NCBI GenBank assembly: GCA_002869615.1
Contig: PKUH01000117.1
Coordinates: forward strand, 16,634 to 53,071
DNA: 36,438 nt
Reading direction: 5' to 3'
Source of the DNA: Desulfuromonas sp.
GTDB lineage: Bacteria > Desulfobacterota > Desulfuromonadia > Desulfuromonadales > UBA2294
This document shows, one piece after another, positions 1-10,400 of this stretch. A model generated the notes under the pieces. It was not told the DNA's origin, ran no database searches, and saw only the letters and a list, made by a program, of their open reading frames with translations. The translations under genes were made by a program, and so were the position numbers. The stretch's first letter is position 1, and each line of letters opens with the position of its first letter.

Positions 1-611
1 AATCCGGCGTTCAGGTAACGCCAGTGACTGACGGATTGAAATCTGCGCAGTGAGGGAACCCGCATCATTAGGGCGGACTTGCTGGCGTGTCATTCTTTTG
101 CTTACTTTTCTTGGACAAGCCCTTCGGCTGGCTCAGGACAGGCAAGAAAAGTAAGGAGCACGCCGGGCGATACCGGCGACCTTTGGGTTGGACGGGGATA
201 CTACCCGAAGTCCAGGGAAGTGTCCCCCCTGAAGGCAGAAAACAGAATACTTAAGGCAGGAGAACCGCGCGGTCGCGGCCGCGCACTCCGCCATACTCTT
301 TTATTGAGCCATAAAAGAGTACGCAGAAAACGGCTCCCTTGCCGGGGGCTTTCTATGCAACTGGGTTTGTTTCTGTTCAACTTTGCTGCCAGGGAGTTTG
401 CCTTGAGGCAAACGCAGTTCTCGTTGTGGCGGTTGCTGTTGGGCTGCGGTTTAGTGAACGCGGTGCCAAAGGGCGGCCTCAAGAGCTCCACGGGTGAGTC
501 AAGAGCTTTGTTTTTAAAGTATTGAGACTTTTCCTGTTTTTCTCTGACAGCTGACAGCTTAAAACTTACAGCTGCCTTATATGTAAGCCCGCCGGGCGAT
601 ACCGCCGAAAG
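1..611 (+). repeat. Composite dispersed repeat, copy 1 (modules B-A)
   Basis: This non-coding stretch has two modules, both seen again near 15.5-16.1 kb in the same orientation. Module B (about 1-180) matches about 15972-16148. Module A (about 194-586) matches about 15570-15949. Module A contains a perfect 11-bp hairpin, TACTCTTTTAT/ATAAAAGAGTA (294-304 and 311-321), conserved in both copies. It also has an inverted repeat at 194-206/215-227 whose left arm carries two changes relative to copy 2. A short piece resembling the end of module B (587-611) follows. Open frames here are not gene-like: no ribosome-binding site or recognisable family. Module B may continue to the left of the window. 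Confidence 0.85.
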
Positions 612-618
612 TCAATCT

Positions 619-1422
619 CTAAACCGCTTCCGGTGGCCCCGACATCAGCTCGACCTGAACATCCATGCTTGACAGGATACCGGTCCCGAACTGGTGGAAG
701 ACCGAGACATCGGCCGCATCGCGGCCAAAAGCAATAGTGATCCGGCGCCCGACCGCCTGCCTCTGGGTCGGGTCGAAGGTGTACCACTGGCCGCCGACAA
801 AGACCTCGTACCAGGCATGCATATCCATCGGCTCAAGCCCGTACAGGTAGCCGACCACCAACCGCGCCGGCATACTGATACTACGGCACAATGCGATGCC
901 AAGGTGAGCCAGGTCGCGACAGACGCCTTCACCTCTGGCCGAGACTTCCGTTGCCGAAATCGGAACATTGCTCGAACCCGGAACGTAACGGACCTGGTTC
1001 ATGATCCATTCTTCGATGCGGGCGACCTGGTCATAGCCGGGACGGGCCCCGCCGACAATCTCCAACGCCTGGTTGGCCATGCGGTCCGATTCACAGTAGC
1101 GGCTTGGCAGCAGGTAGGGAAGAACCGATTCGGGCAGGTGCTGAATCTCGACGAAATCAGCGCCGGTCGATGTGTCCAGGTAGTCATTGACCAGCACCTC
1201 GACCGTGGTGTTGATCGAAAAATCGCCGGACGGGGTCATCAGCCGCTGACAAAGGTTGCCGAACAGATCGGTATATTCGAGTACCGGCACCGACGGGTTC
1301 ATGATGTATGACTCGCGACCGATCCACTGCCGTTCGCTGCTGCGCGGACGCAGCATCAGAATGAGCGGCGTCGAAGGTTGAATCTCGAAGTTGAGGGTAC
1401 AGCTCGCTTTGATCCAGGACAT
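619..1422 (-). CDS. Transglutaminase-like cysteine peptidase-fold protein (last gene of operon)
   Basis: A 267-residue cytoplasmic protein (no signal peptide seen) of the bacterial transglutaminase-like superfamily. An N-terminal beta-rich region (about 1-110) precedes the core. The catalytic triad is visible: Cys168 in GEGVCRD, His202 in DMHAWYE and Asp217 in TFDPT. Such proteins use the Cys-His-Asp triad for amide-bond hydrolysis or transfer. In clusters with ATP-grasp and alpha-E proteins they are predicted to cut or transfer peptide linkages, but the substrate is unknown. The start lies 5 nt after the alpha-E gene stop, so it is very likely co-transcribed and translationally coupled. It is the third transglutaminase-type protein in the operon. 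Family assignment is firm; biochemical role is inference. Confidence 0.88.
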   Translation of the reverse strand: MSWIKASCTLNFEIQPSTPLILMLRPRSSERQWIGRESYIMNPSVPVLEYTDLFGNLCQRLMTPSGDFSINTTVEVLVNDYLDTSTGADFVEIQHLPESVLPYLLPSRYCESDRMANQALEIVGGARPGYDQVARIEEWIMNQVRYVPGSSNVPISATEVSARGEGVCRDLAHLGIALCRSISMPARLVVGYLYGLEPMDMHAWYEVFVGGQWYTFDPTQRQAVGRRITIAFGRDAADVSVFHQFGTGILSSMDVQVELMSGPPEAV

Positions 1423-1427
1423 TTGAT

Positions 1428-2405
1428 TTACTCCATTGTCCTGCTTGCGTTGGCGTCCTCTTCAAGCTGCGGGCTGAAGAAAACACCCTGAATGGCTGCA
1501 CCGACCTCATTGATCCGGGTCTGGGTCGCGTCGAGGTATTCATGCAGGCCGAACTCGAAAATGTCGTCAAGTGAGGCGAAGTTAAACTCCGAGAGCAATC
1601 GTCCCAGGGTCTGCTCGGCCTTGTTAGAAAAGGTTCCGCGGGCGCTGCCGGTGATATTATTCATCGAGATCATCGCCGTGATAATGCAGTAATGAGCCGC
1701 CCGTGGAAACTTGGGATCGAGAACAAGAAATTCGACAATTTTTTTCGGATCGATGCGACCGTACTTCTTGCGATACATTTCGAAAGCGCTGGCCGAGCGC
1801 AACAGCGCCCCCCAGAGAATATTGTCGTAGGAACTTCCAACGTAATCAACGGAGGGGAGCAGAATGAAGTATTTGACATCGAGCAGTCGCGAGGTTTTGT
1901 CGGCGCGCTCGAGCATCCGGCCCATCCTGCCGAAATGCCAGCCTTCTCCATGATTCATGGTCGAATCGGTAATCCCGATAAAGGCGTGGCTGGCGTTCAT
2001 GATGTCGTTAAAAAACTGATGCGGCAGATCCATCGATACGTCACCGGCCGCATTATTGATCATCAGGTAGAACGTATTGATCTGTTCCCACATCTCCGAG
2101 CTGATATACTCCCGCACCGAGCGGGCGTTTTCCCGGGCGGCGCGGACGCAGGAATAGATCGAGTTCGGGTTTTTCCGGTCAAAAACCAAAAACTCGATTG
2201 AATTTTCCCGGTTGGCAACGCCATAAAGCTCCTTGAAGAGTTCATGGTCGCCGGTCGTATTGATCAGCGGCTGCCATTGATCAACGACGGTTTCGGGGAT
2301 ATCGAGGGCCATGTGAAAGTTTGCATCGATAAAACGTGCAACATTTTCAGCCCGTTCGACGTAACGGTTTAACCAGTATATTGAATTCGCAACACGACTG
2401 AGCAT
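1428..2405 (-). CDS. Alpha-E domain protein (DUF403), stand-alone
   Basis: A 325-residue, largely helical protein. It opens with the alpha-E signature MLSRVANSIYWLNRYVERAE, which matches residues 511-530 of the fused protein at 4856-7423, so the two are paralogues. Alpha-E domains occur almost only beside circularly permuted ATP-grasp and transglutaminase genes and are thought to work with the ATP-grasp partner; no activity can be read from the sequence. The start is 3 nt beyond the stop of the upstream ATP-grasp gene and the stop is 5 nt before the transglutaminase gene, indicating one transcript. Full length for the family. No membrane segment or signal peptide is evident. Confidence 0.88.
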   Translation of the reverse strand: MLSRVANSIYWLNRYVERAENVARFIDANFHMALDIPETVVDQWQPLINTTGDHELFKELYGVANRENSIEFLVFDRKNPNSIYSCVRAARENARSVREYISSEMWEQINTFYLMINNAAGDVSMDLPHQFFNDIMNASHAFIGITDSTMNHGEGWHFGRMGRMLERADKTSRLLDVKYFILLPSVDYVGSSYDNILWGALLRSASAFEMYRKKYGRIDPKKIVEFLVLDPKFPRAAHYCIITAMISMNNITGSARGTFSNKAEQTLGRLLSEFNFASLDDIFEFGLHEYLDATQTRINEVGAAIQGVFFSPQLEEDANASRTME

Positions 2406-2408
2406 GAA

Positions 2409-3890
2409 TTATCCCTCCTGAATTTGACTGCTTGTTTTCGTGTCAGGCTGCCCTGGCGCCTCGAGCACCCAGGTATCCTTACTCCCTCCGCCCTGCGAGG
2501 AGTTGACAACCAGGGAACCTTTTTTCAAGGCAACCCGGGTCAGCCCGCCGGGCAGAACATAATTACTCTCCTTGCCGAAGAGAATGTAGGGACGAAGGTC
2601 GACATGACGTCCTTCAAAATGATCATCAACCAGGACCGGGACCCGGGACAGGGCCAGGGTCGGCTGGGCAATATAAGTCCGCGGCTTGGCCTTGATCCGT
2701 TCGGCAAAATCTTCCTGCTCGGCTTTGGTCGAATGCGGCCCGATCAACATCCCGTAGCCGCCCGATTCATTAACCGCCTTGACTACCAGCTTGTCGAGAT
2801 TTTCGAGGACATACTTGCGATCATCATCGCGCCAGCAGGCATAAGTCGGAACATTATTAACGATCGGATCTTCGTCAAGATAATAACGGATAATTTCCGG
2901 GACGTAGGCGTAGACCGCCTTATCGTCGGCGACCCCGGTGCCGGGCGCGTTGGCCAGGGAGACCCCGCCGTTGCGGTAAACCTCCATCAACCCCGGAACT
3001 CCGAGCATGGAATCCTCGCGGAAAGCCTTCGGGTCCATGAAGTCATCGTCGACGCGCCGGTAAATAACGTCGACCCGCTCCAGCCCCTTGGTCGTCCGCA
3101 TCATCACTTCACCGCCGTGCACCACGAGGTCACGTCCTTCGACCAGCGGGACCCCCATCTGCTGAGCCAGGAAACTGTGCTCGAAATAGGCCGAGTTGAA
3201 AGTGCCCGGTGTCCAGACAACCACCGTCGGCGCCCGCACCGCAGCCGGCGCAACCTCCTGCAGCATCTCGAGCAGACGGCTCGGGTATTCGGAAACCGGC
3301 TGCACCCGGCAGGCATCGAACACCATGGGAAAGGTCCGCTTCATCAGCGCCCGGTTCTCAAGGACATAGGAAACCCCCGACGGACAGCGCAGGTTATCCT
3401 CGAGCACGAAATACTCGCCGGATCCGTCACGAACCAGATCGGTACCGGTGATGTGACACCAGATCCCGGCCGGCGGTTTGAGACCGATACACGGCTTGCG
3501 GTAGCCATCGGCCGACAGCACCAGGTCGGCCGGAATAATGCCGTCCTTCATAATCCGCTGTTCGTTATAGATGTCATCGATAAAAAGATTGAGGGCTCGG
3601 ATCCGCTGAGTCAGACCCTTCTCGAGTTTTTCCCATTCGTTGGCCTGTACGATCCGCGGCACGATATCGAAGGGGAAAATTTTTTCGGTCTGCGCTTCAT
3701 CACTGTAGACATTGAAGGTGATGCCGAGGTTCAGAAGAGCCCTCTCGGCCGCCGCCTGCCGTCGCTGCAACTCCTTTTCAGGCAAAGCATTGATGCGATC
3801 GATGAGTACGTCGGCGCCGGGTCGCGGCTGCCCTTTTTCATCAAAAACCTCATCATAAAAACCTTCCAGTTCATAACCGTCAAACCTCAT
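2409..3890 (-). CDS. Circularly permuted ATP-grasp protein (DUF404/DUF407 type), stand-alone
   Basis: A 493-residue protein of the circularly permuted ATP-grasp family, predicted to activate a carboxylate as acyl phosphate and ligate it to an amine. Family motifs are [19 protein letters not shown] (162-180), [11 protein letters not shown] (274-284), and the ATP-binding Lys371 with an intact glycine-rich loop ESGGYGM (375-381). The start was chosen at 3890 because AAAGGAG lies about 6 nt upstream; a longer TTG-started frame to 3926 lacks this support. It overlaps in function and sequence with the N-terminal half of the fused protein at 4856-7423, whose loop is altered. It sits in the middle of the six-gene operon, directly before the alpha-E partner. 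Confidence 0.9.
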   Translation of the reverse strand: MRFDGYELEGFYDEVFDEKGQPRPGADVLIDRINALPEKELQRRQAAAERALLNLGITFNVYSDEAQTEKIFPFDIVPRIVQANEWEKLEKGLTQRIRALNLFIDDIYNEQRIMKDGIIPADLVLSADGYRKPCIGLKPPAGIWCHITGTDLVRDGSGEYFVLEDNLRCPSGVSYVLENRALMKRTFPMVFDACRVQPVSEYPSRLLEMLQEVAPAAVRAPTVVVWTPGTFNSAYFEHSFLAQQMGVPLVEGRDLVVHGGEVMMRTTKGLERVDVIYRRVDDDFMDPKAFREDSMLGVPGLMEVYRNGGVSLANAPGTGVADDKAVYAYVPEIIRYYLDEDPIVNNVPTYACWRDDDRKYVLENLDKLVVKAVNESGGYGMLIGPHSTKAEQEDFAERIKAKPRTYIAQPTLALSRVPVLVDDHFEGRHVDLRPYILFGKESNYVLPGGLTRVALKKGSLVVNSSQGGGSKDTWVLEAPGQPDTKTSSQIQEG

Positions 3891-3977
3891 CGGAAACTCC
3901 TTTCTGAAAACATTCCATTTCCTCAACCTGCTGAAACAGGCTCATCTGCAATAATTGACAACACGTCTCCGGTCGGT

Positions 3978-4859
3978 TCAAGTCGAAAGTCTGGCGACAT
4001 CGACCGAAACCGCCACCTTGTGCTTACCGCCACCGAGGGCAACGCCCCGGAGTGGCGAGACATCTGAAAAGTCTCGACCCCAGGCGACTGTTACATGCTG
4101 CCCGGACGGAATCTGGTTATTGGTCGGATCGAAATCGATCCAGCCGGCGGTGCCGGCAAAAACCGAAAACCAGGCATGCGAGGCGTCGGCTCCGACCATT
4201 TTTTCCTTGCCCGGCGGCGGCACGGTTTCAATATAGCCACTGACATAACGGGCGGCCAAACCCATGGCCCGCAGGCAGCCGATCCCGAGATGAGCAAAGT
4301 CCTGACAGACGCCGTGCCGGTTCTTGAGAACATCTATCAGGGGTGTCGAAATCGTAGTGACGCCGGGATCGTATTTAAAATCCTCATAGATGCGCCGCAT
4401 CAGGTCGGTGACGGCCTCAAGCAAAGGTCGCTCCGGGGTAAAAGAAGGCCGGGCATATTCGGTCAATTGTTGCGACCCGTGCACCAGTTTGGACCTGAAT
4501 CGGCAGGGTAGCGCCGCCAGAACGTCCTGTTTCTTTTCGGACGACAATTGATCGCGGACACTCTCCCAGGAAGAACCGTTGTCGGCAGCGGAATAACCGG
4601 TCTCCGAAGAGATCGCAAGATCACTGACAGCGGTCACCTTCAGTTTGCCATGCGGCTCCTGAATGGCAAAGTGGCTGATCCGGTTGCCGAAAAAGTCAGT
4701 CCGTTCATGCAGGTCCGTCGGCATCGGGTCGATCTGCAATCCGGAAGTCAGACATTTCTGTGTCGCCGTATCGCGCGGCAGCAAAACCGCCCGGTTCCAG
4801 CACAGGCTCACCTGCCCGGTGTAATCGTATTCGGTGGTATGGGTGACCCGGAATTTCAT
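3978..4859 (-). CDS. Transglutaminase family protein with N-terminal beta domain
   Basis: A 293-residue protein. The N-terminal transglutaminase-associated beta region (about 1-85, starting MKFRVTHTTEYDY) is followed by the catalytic core. Triad residues are visible: Cys185 in HGVCQDFAHLG, His228 in ASHAWF and Asp244 in DFDPTN. The start codon overlaps the stop of the upstream ATP-grasp/alpha-E fusion gene as ATGA, so translation is probably coupled. The 87-nt gap to the next gene is the largest inside the operon. By family precedent it is a peptidase or amidotransferase acting on amide or isopeptide bonds; the substrate is unknown. Confidence 0.9.
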   Translation of the reverse strand: MKFRVTHTTEYDYTGQVSLCWNRAVLLPRDTATQKCLTSGLQIDPMPTDLHERTDFFGNRISHFAIQEPHGKLKVTAVSDLAISSETGYSAADNGSSWESVRDQLSSEKKQDVLAALPCRFRSKLVHGSQQLTEYARPSFTPERPLLEAVTDLMRRIYEDFKYDPGVTTISTPLIDVLKNRHGVCQDFAHLGIGCLRAMGLAARYVSGYIETVPPPGKEKMVGADASHAWFSVFAGTAGWIDFDPTNNQIPSGQHVTVAWGRDFSDVSPLRGVALGGGKHKVAVSVDVARLST

Positions 4860-7423
4860 GAGGCCTCGCGCTTCTGGGAGATGGCACCCATCTGCTGTGG
4901 CGGCACAACCGGACTGAAATAGAGCTGGACCAGGTTCTCCGAAAGGTTGACCAGCCGTTCTTTTTGCCCCGACAGGAACCTCTCAAGCAGCGGATAAATA
5001 CTCTCCGAGCTCGATAACTGGGTCAGCTGGCGATGGTCAGTGCCCTCAAGCTCGCTGATCGCTTCGCTAATCAACTGCTCATCTTTTTGCGGCCGGAGCG
5101 CCGCCTGATCACGCGGCAGGTGGTCTATGTGCATTTGCAGTTGCTTCAGCTGGAAGGCAAGCGCCCGCGGATAATTTTCATCCATTAACAAGAGCTCGAG
5201 TACCGTTGATAACTGCATGAAAGAACGATACCGCCGCCGGAAAACGATCAGGCTGTTGCTGGTCGCCAGCACCGCCTCCATCATCTGTGATTCCACCGTC
5301 GGATCATAGCATGGAACCAGAGTCGCCCGGAGCAGGGCGATCAGGTTCTGGGCCCGCTCCAGTCTCCGACCGATATTCAAAAGGAGCCAGGCACCCTCGC
5401 GCGACATGTTCTCATGGGCCAGTCCGCTGAATGCAGCCAACTGCGTGATTAACTGGTTGATGCTTTGATTGAGCCGACCGCCGCCAATCTGCTGCAATGA
5501 TAGTTTTGGATGCCAGTTCTGCTGCATGTTGTCGACAACCCGCCAGGCATCAGCCGGCAAGTAGTCCCGGACAGCATAAGTTGATCGCCCCAATCCCTGC
5601 AACGAGGCACGCAGGGTTCCGGGCCGTTTGACATCACGTGCCAGGGAGAGCAGTTCGGCCCGCGGATCGGCCAACTTCTTTTCAGCACCTTCGCCGGCAA
5701 ATCCGGGAAAGGTCGACGTCACCTCGGTCAGGGCCCGTAACAGATGATCGAGGTTTCTGCGGTCATCGGGGTCACGAAATTCATTATACTCTCGCAGCTT
5801 ATTGAGAATCGAGCGCATCAGCCTCGACGTCGCCTCGGTCCGTTCGGCATAACGTCCGGCCCAGAAAAGGTTTTCGGCGGCGCGGCTCGGAAGAGCTGCC
5901 AAAAGCGGCTCAATCGTCTGGTCCGGCAGCGGGTTGCGCCAGAGGTTGACCTGTTTTTCCGGCTCCGGAGTCAGAACCCAGGTATCTTTGACACAGCCAC
6001 CCATCCTCGGGTTCAGCAGACTGCTTTCATCGGTCTCGACCCGGCTTATGCCGCCGGGCATGGCCACATACGAATCTTCATGTGCAGTCAGAAAAGTATT
6101 GATCATGCATGATTTCGACTCAATCTTGTCGGAGACATACGCCGGGACCGTCGAAATAGTCGCCAGCTCCTGACCAACAAACAGGTGCGGGTTCTCCTCG
6201 ATCCGATTGCGCCAGGCTTCAAGCTCCTCGCGCGACGACTCCCCCGGTATCATCCGGGGACACCCGGAAATCGGATGAATCGGTTTAACCATCAATTTGT
6301 CGAGATTATTCAGGACAAACTCACGCTCACGGGGTTGACCGCACCACCAGGTTGCAACCGATGGCAGCCGCAGCTCTTCACCGAGAAAATGCCGGCAGAG
6401 CCCCGGCAAAAATGCGAGCAGGGCCGGATTTTCAATGATGTCAGTACCGATGGCATTAGCCGTAGAGACGTTGCCCTGACGAACGACATCAAGCAGACCG
6501 GGAACACCGAAGAGGGAGTTGCCGCGCAACTCAAGCGGGTCACAAAGATCATCGGCGAGGCGCCGCAGGACGACATCGACCTGGCGCAAGCCGCCGAGAG
6601 ATTTTAACCAGAGGCAGCCGTCACGAACCACAAGATCACCCCCCTGAACCAGCGGGTACCCGAGGTAGGTTGCGAGATAGCCATGCTCAAAGTAGGCCGC
6701 ATCTTCCGGTCCCGGCGTCAGAATAACAATAAACGGTTCGGCCTTGTTCTGTGGTGCCATCTGCACCAGGTTCTGGCGCAAGGCCCGGTAATACATCGCC
6801 AGCCGGTGCACCTGGAAATCCTTGAACAAGCGCGGGAAGCTCCGGGCCATGACGATCCGGTTTTCCAGGGCGTATCCGGAACCGAGAGCAGGTTGCGAGC
6901 GATCCTCGAGAACCCAGAAACGGCCATCCTTGCCCCGGGCCAGATTCGCCGAATAGGCATTCAAATGCCTCTGACCGGGCGGAATAACTCCGGCGCACGG
7001 CAGCAGAAACCCATTGTGGCAATAAATCAGTTCCGGTGGCAGCAGCCCCTTTTCAATAACTGTTCGCGGTCCGTAGATATCGGCGAGAATGCGGTTCAGC
7101 AATTCGGCCCGCTGAATCAGACCCTGCTCGATCAGTGACCACTCTTCGCTACCGATAACCAGTGGAATGGGATCGAAATGCCAATCCCTGGACGGCTCGA
7201 ACAGGTCAAAAACATTGTGGGTTGCAATGTTTTCCTGAAGCAGTCGCTGGGCTCCTTTGCGCCACCCCTTTAAACGTTTCGGACCAAGATGTTCCAAAAC
7301 ATCCATCAATTTCTGTTCGTGCGGCGAAAGATCGCTGATCAGTTCCCTGATTTTGAACTGGTCGAGCTCGGTAGCAAAAGCCTGTGAACCACTGTTTTTA
7401 GAAAATTCATCACTACTGTTCAT
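4856..7423 (-). CDS. Circularly permuted ATP-grasp / alpha-E fusion protein
   Basis: An 855-residue two-domain protein. Residues about 40-495 are a circularly permuted ATP-grasp domain (VLEDRSQPALGSGYALENR at 171-189; DVVLRRLADDLCDP at 283-296). Residues about 511-850 are an alpha-E domain beginning LPSRAAENLFWAGRYAER. It is the fused counterpart of the two separate genes at 2409-3890 and 1428-2405. After Lys380 the glycine-rich loop of the stand-alone paralogue (SGGYGM) is replaced by ISGCPRM, so nucleotide binding may differ; this may be usual for the fused subfamily. The ATG at 7423 has only a weak GAGAAG upstream. It begins 45 nt after the amidoligase gene and overlaps the next gene by 4 nt. 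Confidence 0.9.
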   Translation of the reverse strand: MNSSDEFSKNSGSQAFATELDQFKIRELISDLSPHEQKLMDVLEHLGPKRLKGWRKGAQRLLQENIATHNVFDLFEPSRDWHFDPIPLVIGSEEWSLIEQGLIQRAELLNRILADIYGPRTVIEKGLLPPELIYCHNGFLLPCAGVIPPGQRHLNAYSANLARGKDGRFWVLEDRSQPALGSGYALENRIVMARSFPRLFKDFQVHRLAMYYRALRQNLVQMAPQNKAEPFIVILTPGPEDAAYFEHGYLATYLGYPLVQGGDLVVRDGCLWLKSLGGLRQVDVVLRRLADDLCDPLELRGNSLFGVPGLLDVVRQGNVSTANAIGTDIIENPALLAFLPGLCRHFLGEELRLPSVATWWCGQPREREFVLNNLDKLMVKPIHPISGCPRMIPGESSREELEAWRNRIEENPHLFVGQELATISTVPAYVSDKIESKSCMINTFLTAHEDSYVAMPGGISRVETDESSLLNPRMGGCVKDTWVLTPEPEKQVNLWRNPLPDQTIEPLLAALPSRAAENLFWAGRYAERTEATSRLMRSILNKLREYNEFRDPDDRRNLDHLLRALTEVTSTFPGFAGEGAEKKLADPRAELLSLARDVKRPGTLRASLQGLGRSTYAVRDYLPADAWRVVDNMQQNWHPKLSLQQIGGGRLNQSINQLITQLAAFSGLAHENMSREGAWLLLNIGRRLERAQNLIALLRATLVPCYDPTVESQMMEAVLATSNSLIVFRRRYRSFMQLSTVLELLLMDENYPRALAFQLKQLQMHIDHLPRDQAALRPQKDEQLISEAISELEGTDHRQLTQLSSSESIYPLLERFLSGQKERLVNLSENLVQLYFSPVVPPQQMGAISQKREAS

Positions 7424-7468
7424 ATTGCACTTCTCAACAAGTTTTATTCTGGAAATCCAGTGTATAAA

Positions 7469-10400
7469 TCAGTCGACCCGGCCATGCCGCAAATCGAATG
7501 TGTACGGGAATTCAGCGTTCGGCTCTTCAAGCGGCGGTGCCATCTGTTCCAATGAAGCTTCGCGCGGCAGAAACTCGCCAAGGCCGGAGAATTCCGGCGG
7601 CATCTGAATCGGTCCCTGTGAATGTTCGGTCACGGTAAACAACGACCCGCGCCGCGATTCAGCGGTGACGGCGTTGACCGGGAAATCATCATAGTTGCGT
7701 CCGCCCGGGTGCGACACATGGTATGTACAGCCGCCGATCGAACGACCGCTCCAGGTGTCAATGACATCGAAAGTCAGGGGGGTGTGCGGCTTGATCGTCG
7801 GATGCAATGCCGATGGCGGCTGCCAGGCTCGATAGCGCACGCCAACCACGAACTCGTCACTGCGTCCGGTGTTGCGCAGCGGCAGACGCCGGCCGTTGCA
7901 GGAGATGACATGCCGCCCTTCGGTGAGACCGGTGACGTGCAACTGCAGTCTTTCGACCGACGAGTCGACAAAGCGCGCCGTGCCCTGGCTGGTCACTTCT
8001 TCGCCGAGCACGTGCCAGGGTTCGATGGCAAACCGGAGTTCGAGCTCGATCTCATCAATCTTGACCGTCCCGTACCGGGGGAAACGGAATTCGAAAAACG
8101 GGTCGAACCATTCGAGTTGAAACGGGTACTCCGCCCGCTGCAGATCGGCAATCACGTCCTTCATATCCTGCCGGACGAAATATGGCAGCAGGAACCGATC
8201 ATGCAGTTCGGTCCCCCAGCGGACCAGGTCATGCTTGTACGGCTCTTTCCAGAACCAGGCGAGCAGGGTCCGCAGCAACAGGTTCTGGACCAGGCTCATC
8301 CGCGCGTGCGGCGGCATCTCGAAGGCCCGTAATTCAACGATACCGAGTCGGCCGCTGGCGCTGTCAGGCGAATAGAGCTTGTCGATACAGAATTCGGCCC
8401 GGTGCGTATTGCCAGTGACATCGATCAGCAGGTTGCGGAACAGGCGATCGACCAGCCACGGCGGCGGCACCTCGTTCTCCGGCAGTTGTTGAAAGGCGAT
8501 TTCCAGCTCGTAGAGAGAATCATCCCGGGCCTCGTCGATGCGCGGTGCCTGGCTGGTCGGGCCGAGGAACATTCCGGAGAAGAGATAGGAGAGCCCCGGG
8601 TGATGCTGCCAGTAGGTGACCAGGCTGCGCAGCAGATCAGGCCGTCGCAGCATCGGGCTGTCGGCCGGCGACGGACCACCCAGGGTAATATGATTGCCGC
8701 CGCCGGTGCCGGTATGGCGTCCGTCGAGCATGAACTTTTCCGTACCGAGTCGGCATTCGCGCGCTTCCCGGTAGAGCAGGGTCGTGTTGTCGACCAGCTC
8801 CGTCCAGCTGCCGGCAGGATGGATGTTGACTTCGATGACGCCGGGATCCGGAGTGACCAGCAGCCGCTCCAGGCGGTTGTCGCGCGGCGGTTCATAGCCC
8901 TCGATCACCACCGGCATCTTCAGCTTTTTCGCCGTTCTTTCGACGGCGGCGATGAGGTCGAGGTAATGCTCGAGAAAGCTGAGTGGCGGCATGAAAACAT
9001 GGAGCCGGCCGTCGCGTGCTTCAACGCAGAGCGCGGTATGGTAGATTTCGATTTCGCCGACCGGGCCATCTTCTGCCGGTGCATCCGCCGACTTTTCATC
9101 AGCAGCGTTCCCGGCCGACCGATCATGGTAGTCGTCAAGTTCCGGCTTCTCTTCAAACGGGTCGCGCTCGTAAAACGGCTCACGCTTCTCCGGCGCCACC
9201 CAGGGGAGCGAATCGAGCGGCAGGCGCATTCCCATGGCCGAGTCGCCGGGGATCAGGAACATCTGGCCGCGGCGAAACTCCCAGGGGCTGCTGTCCCAGG
9301 CATTTTTTTCATCGATCCATTTCACCGGCAGGGCATAACCGACCGGCTGGCCGAGGTCATTCTCCAGCGCCTTGGCCAGGGCACGGCGTTCGGCCGGATC
9401 CTTCAGGTCGGCTTTCAGCGGATCGAGGTTTTCCGGCAGGGTTCCTTCCTTCCAGAGCCAGTAGAGAACATCCTCGTATCCCGGAACCAGGTAACTCTTT
9501 TTGATCCCGATCTCTTGCGCCAGCTTTCCGGCAAATTTTTGTGCTTCGGCCGGACCGAGCTTGTAGTCCTTGTTGATGTCGGCGAGAAGAGCGGTGTCGT
9601 GCCAGACCGCAACGTCGTCCTTGCGCCAGAAACAGCCGTAAGCCCAGCGCGGCAGCGGCTCGCCCGGGTACCATTTCCCCTGGCCGAAGTGCAGCATGCC
9701 GCCGGAGCCGAAACCTTCGCGCAAGCGTTGCAGCAGTTGATAAGCGAGCTCCCGTTTATGCGGTCCGTCAGCGGCCGTATTCCACTCGTCACCCTCCATG
9801 TCGTCTATCGAAACGAAGGTCGGTTCGCCGCCCATGGTCAGGCGCATATCTTCGGCGACAATCTCCTCGTCGACCTTCTGGCCGAGCGCGTCGATCAACA
9901 GCCACTGCTCGTCGCTGTACGGCTTCGTCACCCGTGGATCTTCGTGAATCCGCCGAACCAGATTACTGTGTTCAAATTCAACCTCGCACGGCTCGGTCGA
10001 GCCGGTGACCGGGGCGGCGCTCATCGGATGCGGCGTACAGGCCAGCGGAATATGCCCTTCGCCGGCTAATAACCCGGAAGTCGGATCGAGCCCGACCCAG
10101 CCGGCCCCGGGGATGTAAACTTCGGTCCAGGCGTGCAGGTCGGTAAAGTCCTCTTCCGGCCCGGACGGGCCATCCAGCGATTTTTCATCGGCGGCGAGCT
10201 GAATCAGGTAGCCGCTGACGAAGCGGGAAGCGAGACCGAGGTGCCGGAAAATCTGCACCAGCAGCCAGGCCGAGTCGCGACAGGAACCGATCTCCCTTTT
10301 CAGCGTGGTTTCACAACTCTGGACTCCCGGCTCCATGCGCACCGAGTAGTTGACCGTCTGCTGAAGCAGACGGTTGACTTCGACCAGAAAGTCGATCGTG

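Noticed and set aside
79-525. Open frame of 148 codons in the left repeat, and a similar one at 15568-15888.
   Set aside because: Both lie in the repeat module, lack ribosome-binding sites and show no domain; the protein similarity simply mirrors the DNA repeat.
2424-4067. Long open frame of 547 codons antisense to the ATP-grasp gene (others at 8402-10069 and 21108-22685).
   Set aside because: They are shadows of strongly supported genes on the opposite strand in G+C-rich DNA and have no recognisable domains.
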